A stretch of 7,994 nt of DNA from positions 1 through 7,994 of the forward strand of contig DATKEU010000256.1 in the NCBI GenBank assembly GCA_035544495.1, written 5' to 3'. Below, one piece after another: positions 5,959 to 7,994 of the stretch; positions within the stretch are counted from its first letter, which is position 1; each line of letters begins with the position of its first letter. This stretch comes from DATKEU01 sp035544495 (GTDB lineage: Bacteria > Myxococcota_A > Polyangia > Fen-1088). The notes under the pieces are model-generated. The model searched no databases. It was not told the origin of the DNA and worked only from the letters and a program-made list of their open reading frames with translations. The position numbers and the translations under genes were made by a program.

Positions 5959-7841
5959 GGCTTGTCCTCGGTCGGGTTCGCCGGCACCGGCGTGAACGTC
6001 ACCTTCACCGGCCGCTCGGCGCCGTCGCGGCGCACGCTCAGCATCGTCTGATCGCCGGGCTTGAAAGATGCCAGGATCTCCATGTACGCGTCGATGTCGG
6101 CCACCACCTGGCCGCCCATCGTTTCGATCACGTCGCCGGCCGCCAGCCCCGCCGCCGCCGCCGGGCCGCCGGGCAGCACGGCGCTGATGCGCAAGCCGCT
6201 CTCCGCCTGGTAGTCGGGCATCACGCCCAGGCGCACCCCGCCGCCGTGCGAGCCGGCGGCGCCCGTCCCGCCGCGCGTCCAGCTGGGCGCCACGAAGGCC
6301 AGCGGCGCCGGGCGATCCGCCACCGCCCGCGCCACGCGATAGGCCAGGCGCGCCACCTTGACCAGCCCGTCGGTGTTCACCTTGTCCCAGGTGTCGCTCA
6401 CGCGGTGATAGTCGGGGTGCATGCCGGTGAAGAGGAACAGCGCCGGCACGTTCTTGCGCAGGAACGACGCGTGATCGCTGTTCGCCACCACGCGCTTCGG
6501 AAAGTTCAGCTTCAGGCCGTCGCTGTTGGCGGCCTTGACGGTCGCCTCCCAGTCGGGCGACGTCGGCGCGCCGCCGATCTCCAGGCCGTTGTCGGTCAGG
6601 CGGCCGACCATGTCCAGGTTGATCATCGCCCGCATGGTCCAGTGCTGGCGCGTCCCCGCGCTGGCCGCCAGCACCTCCGATCCCAGCAGGCCCCGCTCCT
6701 CGCCGGTGAAGGCGGCGAACAGCAGCGACCGCCGCGGCCGCGTCGGCGCGCGCGCGAAGGCCTCCGCGATCTCCAGCACCGCCGCCGTCCCCGACGCGTT
6801 GTCGTCGGCGCCCGGATGGATCAGCCCCGGCCCGTCCAGCGCGCTCCCCTCGTCGCCCAGTCCCAGGTGATCATAGTGCGCGCCGACGATCACCACCTCG
6901 TCGCGCAGCGCCGGGTCGCTGCCCGGCAGCAGCGCCAGCACGTTTCGGCTGCGCACCGTCGATTTGATCCACTGCACGTCGAACGACACCACGCCCGGCA
7001 GCGCGAACGTCACCGGCCGCCCGGTCTCGTCGATGGTCTGGCGAATGTCGGCGAAGTCGCGCCCCAGCCTCGACAGCCACAACCGGTGCACCACGGCCGG
7101 GCTCAGCTGAAACGACGCAATCGACTTGCCCACCTGCCCCGCGCGATAAGTGAGGGCTGGCAACGGGCCGCGCGTCTCGGCGCCGACCTCCAGATCGATG
7201 ATGGCGATGCCGATCGCGCCGCGCTCGGCGGCGGCGCGCACCTTGCGGCCGATCAGCGCCGCGTCCTCCAGCGCGGCGTCGGCCAGCTTGCCGGACTTGG
7301 CGTCATAGCGCGGGCCATAGCGCAAGCACACCACCAGCTTTCCGCGCACGTCCAGGCCGGCGTAATCGTCGTACCGTCCCGGCACGGCGATGCCGTACCC
7401 GGCGAACACGGCGCCGCCCACGGCGCGCGTCGACGCCGATGCCTTGTTGGGCACGAAGTCCTCGCCCAGCGCCAGCGTCTCGCCGTCGACGGAAAACGCC
7501 ATGCGCGGACCGGCCTGGTTTCCCACCGGCACGCCGACTTCCTGAAAGAACGTCCCGCCGTCGCCCGCCGGCGCCAGCCCCGCCGCCTGAAATCGCCCCG
7601 CGATGTAATCGCCCGCGGCCGCCAGCCCGTGCGTCAGGGCGCCGCGCCCCTCCAGCGCCGGGCCAGCCAGGTAACGCACGTCGCGGAGCGCTTCGCTCGC
7701 GTCGATGGCGGCGGCGCTCGCGGCCGGCGACGACGATGCTGCCGCCAGCGCGGACGCCCGGTCGTCTCGCGTCGCCGCCCGGGTCGAGCAGGCGACCGAC
7801 AACGACGACAACAACAACAACAACAGGATCGGACGCTTCAT
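5955..7841 (-). CDS. M28-family zinc peptidase lipoprotein with PA and PDZ domains
   Basis: This is a 628-residue predicted aminopeptidase-type metallohydrolase. The chosen ATG at 7841 begins MKRPI plus six leucines, then LSVAC with Cys18 as the likely lipidation site (Ser at -3 is tolerated but not ideal), and has a GAAGGA Shine-Dalgarno five bases upstream. An Ala/Ser-rich linker (about 19-50) leads to the N-terminal M28 segment (YLAGPALEGRG). A PA-type insert follows, starting near GYG at 148-150 and running to about 235. The catalytic part has all expected co-catalytic zinc residues: H322 (AHYDHLG), D346 (GADDNASG), general base E381 and ligand E382 (GEERGLLGS), D410 (NLDMVGR) and H479 (DYHRVSDT). 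A C-terminal PDZ domain (about 534-620) contains LGV, SAVLPGGPAAAAGLAAGDVI and a final strand. It should act in the periplasm or at the outer membrane, releasing N-terminal residues from peptides; the substrate is unknown. It is first gene of a two-gene operon with hemD. Confidence 0.93.
   Translation of the reverse strand: MKRPILLLLLLSSLSVACSTRAATRDDRASALAAASSSPAASAAAIDASEALRDVRYLAGPALEGRGALTHGLAAAGDYIAGRFQAAGLAPAGDGGTFFQEVGVPVGNQAGPRMAFSVDGETLALGEDFVPNKASASTRAVGGAVFAGYGIAVPGRYDDYAGLDVRGKLVVCLRYGPRYDAKSGKLADAALEDAALIGRKVRAAAERGAIGIAIIDLEVGAETRGPLPALTYRAGQVGKSIASFQLSPAVVHRLWLSRLGRDFADIRQTIDETGRPVTFALPGVVSFDVQWIKSTVRSRNVLALLPGSDPALRDEVVIVGAHYDHLGLGDEGSALDGPGLIHPGADDNASGTAAVLEIAEAFARAPTRPRRSLLFAAFTGEERGLLGSEVLAASAGTRQHWTMRAMINLDMVGRLTDNGLEIGGAPTSPDWEATVKAANSDGLKLNFPKRVVANSDHASFLRKNVPALFLFTGMHPDYHRVSDTWDKVNTDGLVKVARLAYRVARAVADRPAPLAFVAPSWTRGGTGAAGSHGGGVRLGVMPDYQAESGLRISAVLPGGPAAAAGLAAGDVIETMGGQVVADIDAYMEILASFKPGDQTMLSVRRDGAERPVKVTFTPVPANPTEDKP
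7809..7826 (-). repeat. TTG microsatellite in signal peptide
   Basis: On the coding (minus) strand, one CTG is followed by five consecutive TTG codons, giving six leucines in the hydrophobic core of the peptidase lipoprotein signal. TTG is an unusual leucine choice in this GC-rich gene, where CTG dominates. Trinucleotide slippage would keep the frame and only change signal-core length. Confidence 0.7.
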
Positions 7842-7872
7842 TGAGATCCTTCGAGATCCTTCGAGATCCTTC
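7842..7872 (-). promoter_or_regulatory. Triplicated Shine-Dalgarno leader of the M28 peptidase gene
   Basis: Three exact, head-to-tail copies of a 10-base unit fill 7843-7872 (plus strand GAGATCCTTC, mRNA sense GAAGGATCTC). Each mRNA-sense copy contains GAAGGA. The copy nearest the gene places GGA five bases before the ATG at 7841, ideal spacing for translation initiation. The other two lie 10 and 20 bases further upstream, too far to position that ATG, but could act as standby sites or pairing partners. Confidence 0.75.
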
Positions 7873-7881
7873 CGATCTCGA
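7861..7881. repeat. Perfect 8-base inverted repeat overlapping the outermost leader copy
   Basis: The arms TCGAGATC (7861-7868) and GATCTCGA (7874-7881) are exact reverse complements separated by five bases (CTTCC). Part of the left arm belongs to the outermost copy of the 10-base tandem unit. In RNA it would form an 8-bp hairpin; in DNA it could be an operator for a dimeric regulator. There is no T tract, so it does not look like a terminator. Confidence 0.6.
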
Positions 7882-7931
7882 CTCTCGACCGAGTTTTTAC
7901 GGTATGGTCGGCCCTCCAGCAAGGACAAGCA
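7882..7931. promoter_or_regulatory. Divergent promoter region with Shine-Dalgarno for the right-edge gene
   Basis: This gap must contain promoters for the leftward peptidase operon and probably the rightward gene. An A/T-rich patch, GTTTTTACGGTATGG, lies at 7893-7907. On the minus strand, TTGCTG and TAAAAA are spaced 17 bases apart, a weak sigma-70-like pair; on the plus strand TATGGT (7903-7908) is a possible -10 without a good -35. AAGGA at 7921-7925, six bases before the ATG at 7932, is a good ribosome-binding site for the rightward gene. Confidence 0.35.
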
Positions 7932-7994
7932 ATGGCCAAGGACACCTCCCCGAAGACGAAGACCAGCGCGACCGCTGCCGCCGAAGGCGCCGCC
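7932..7994 (+). CDS. Start of an unidentified Lys/Ala-rich protein, partial
   Basis: Only the first 21 codons are inside the window and the gene runs off the right edge. It begins MAKDTSPKTKTSATAAAEG, a hydrophilic N-terminus rich in Lys, Thr and Ala, with no signal peptide, so the product is probably cytoplasmic. Such extensions are common on nucleic-acid-associated proteins of high-GC bacteria, but nothing here identifies a family. The call rests on the AAGGA Shine-Dalgarno six bases before the ATG, an open frame to the edge, and G/C at most third positions. It is divergent from the M28 peptidase operon, with 90 bases between the two starts. Confidence 0.6.
   Translation, partial: MAKDTSPKTKTSATAAAEGAA

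Noticed and set aside
6246..7844. 532-codon plus-strand open frame across the M28 peptidase gene
   Set aside because: Its Arg/His/Gln/Ala-rich composition is typical of an antisense shadow, and the minus strand has the complete set of M28 metal ligands and a PDZ domain.
7843..7872. Three 10-base repeats as a CRISPR array
   Set aside because: The copies are directly adjacent with no spacers, and the unit is far too short; it is a simple tandem repeat.
7842..7928. 29-residue N-terminal extension of the M28 peptidase
   Set aside because: It is hydrophilic and Arg-rich, would be encoded by the tandem repeat and intergenic DNA, and would place the signal peptide internally. The ATG at 7841 has an ideal Shine-Dalgarno and starts directly with the signal peptide.

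Overview
This is a GC-rich, gene-dense bacterial window. Two lipoproteins, a Gly/Ser-rich linker straight after the lipidated cysteine, and strong G/C preference at third codon positions suggest a Myxococcota (former Deltaproteobacteria) or similar high-GC Gram-negative genome. No ribosomal or other phylogenetic marker is present, so the taxonomy is inference only.

Layout. The left half holds a divergent pair. On the minus strand (201-2627) is a large polytopic membrane protein with an N-terminal discoidin-like (F5/8 type C) domain and a body resembling GT-C glycosyltransferases. On the plus strand (2721-5120) is a multidomain lipoprotein whose central region carries two segments that look like the His-Gly and Ala-Cys blocks of clan CD (caspase/gingipain/CHAT-like) cysteine peptidases. 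About 90 bases separate their starts.

The right half is a minus-strand two-gene operon. An M28 zinc peptidase lipoprotein with a PA insert and a C-terminal PDZ domain (7841 to 5955) is followed, through a GTGA stop/start overlap, by uroporphyrinogen-III synthase hemD (5958 to 5107). The 3' ends of hemD and the clan-CD-like lipoprotein gene overlap by 14 bases, so these convergent genes have no intergenic space. The peptidase leader holds three exact copies of a 10-base unit containing a Shine-Dalgarno sequence, plus an inverted copy upstream. A new plus-strand gene starts at 7932 and runs off the right edge.

How the genes relate. Three of the four complete genes encode proteins of the cell envelope: a probable glycan-related membrane enzyme, a probable cysteine peptidase lipoprotein and a metallopeptidase lipoprotein. 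hemD is the housekeeping exception, apparently translationally coupled to the metallopeptidase. No mobile element, CRISPR array, rRNA or tRNA was recognised. The best candidates for something undescribed are the clan-CD-like lipoprotein, the discoidin/GT-C fusion beside it, and the repeated ribosome-binding leader of the peptidase gene.
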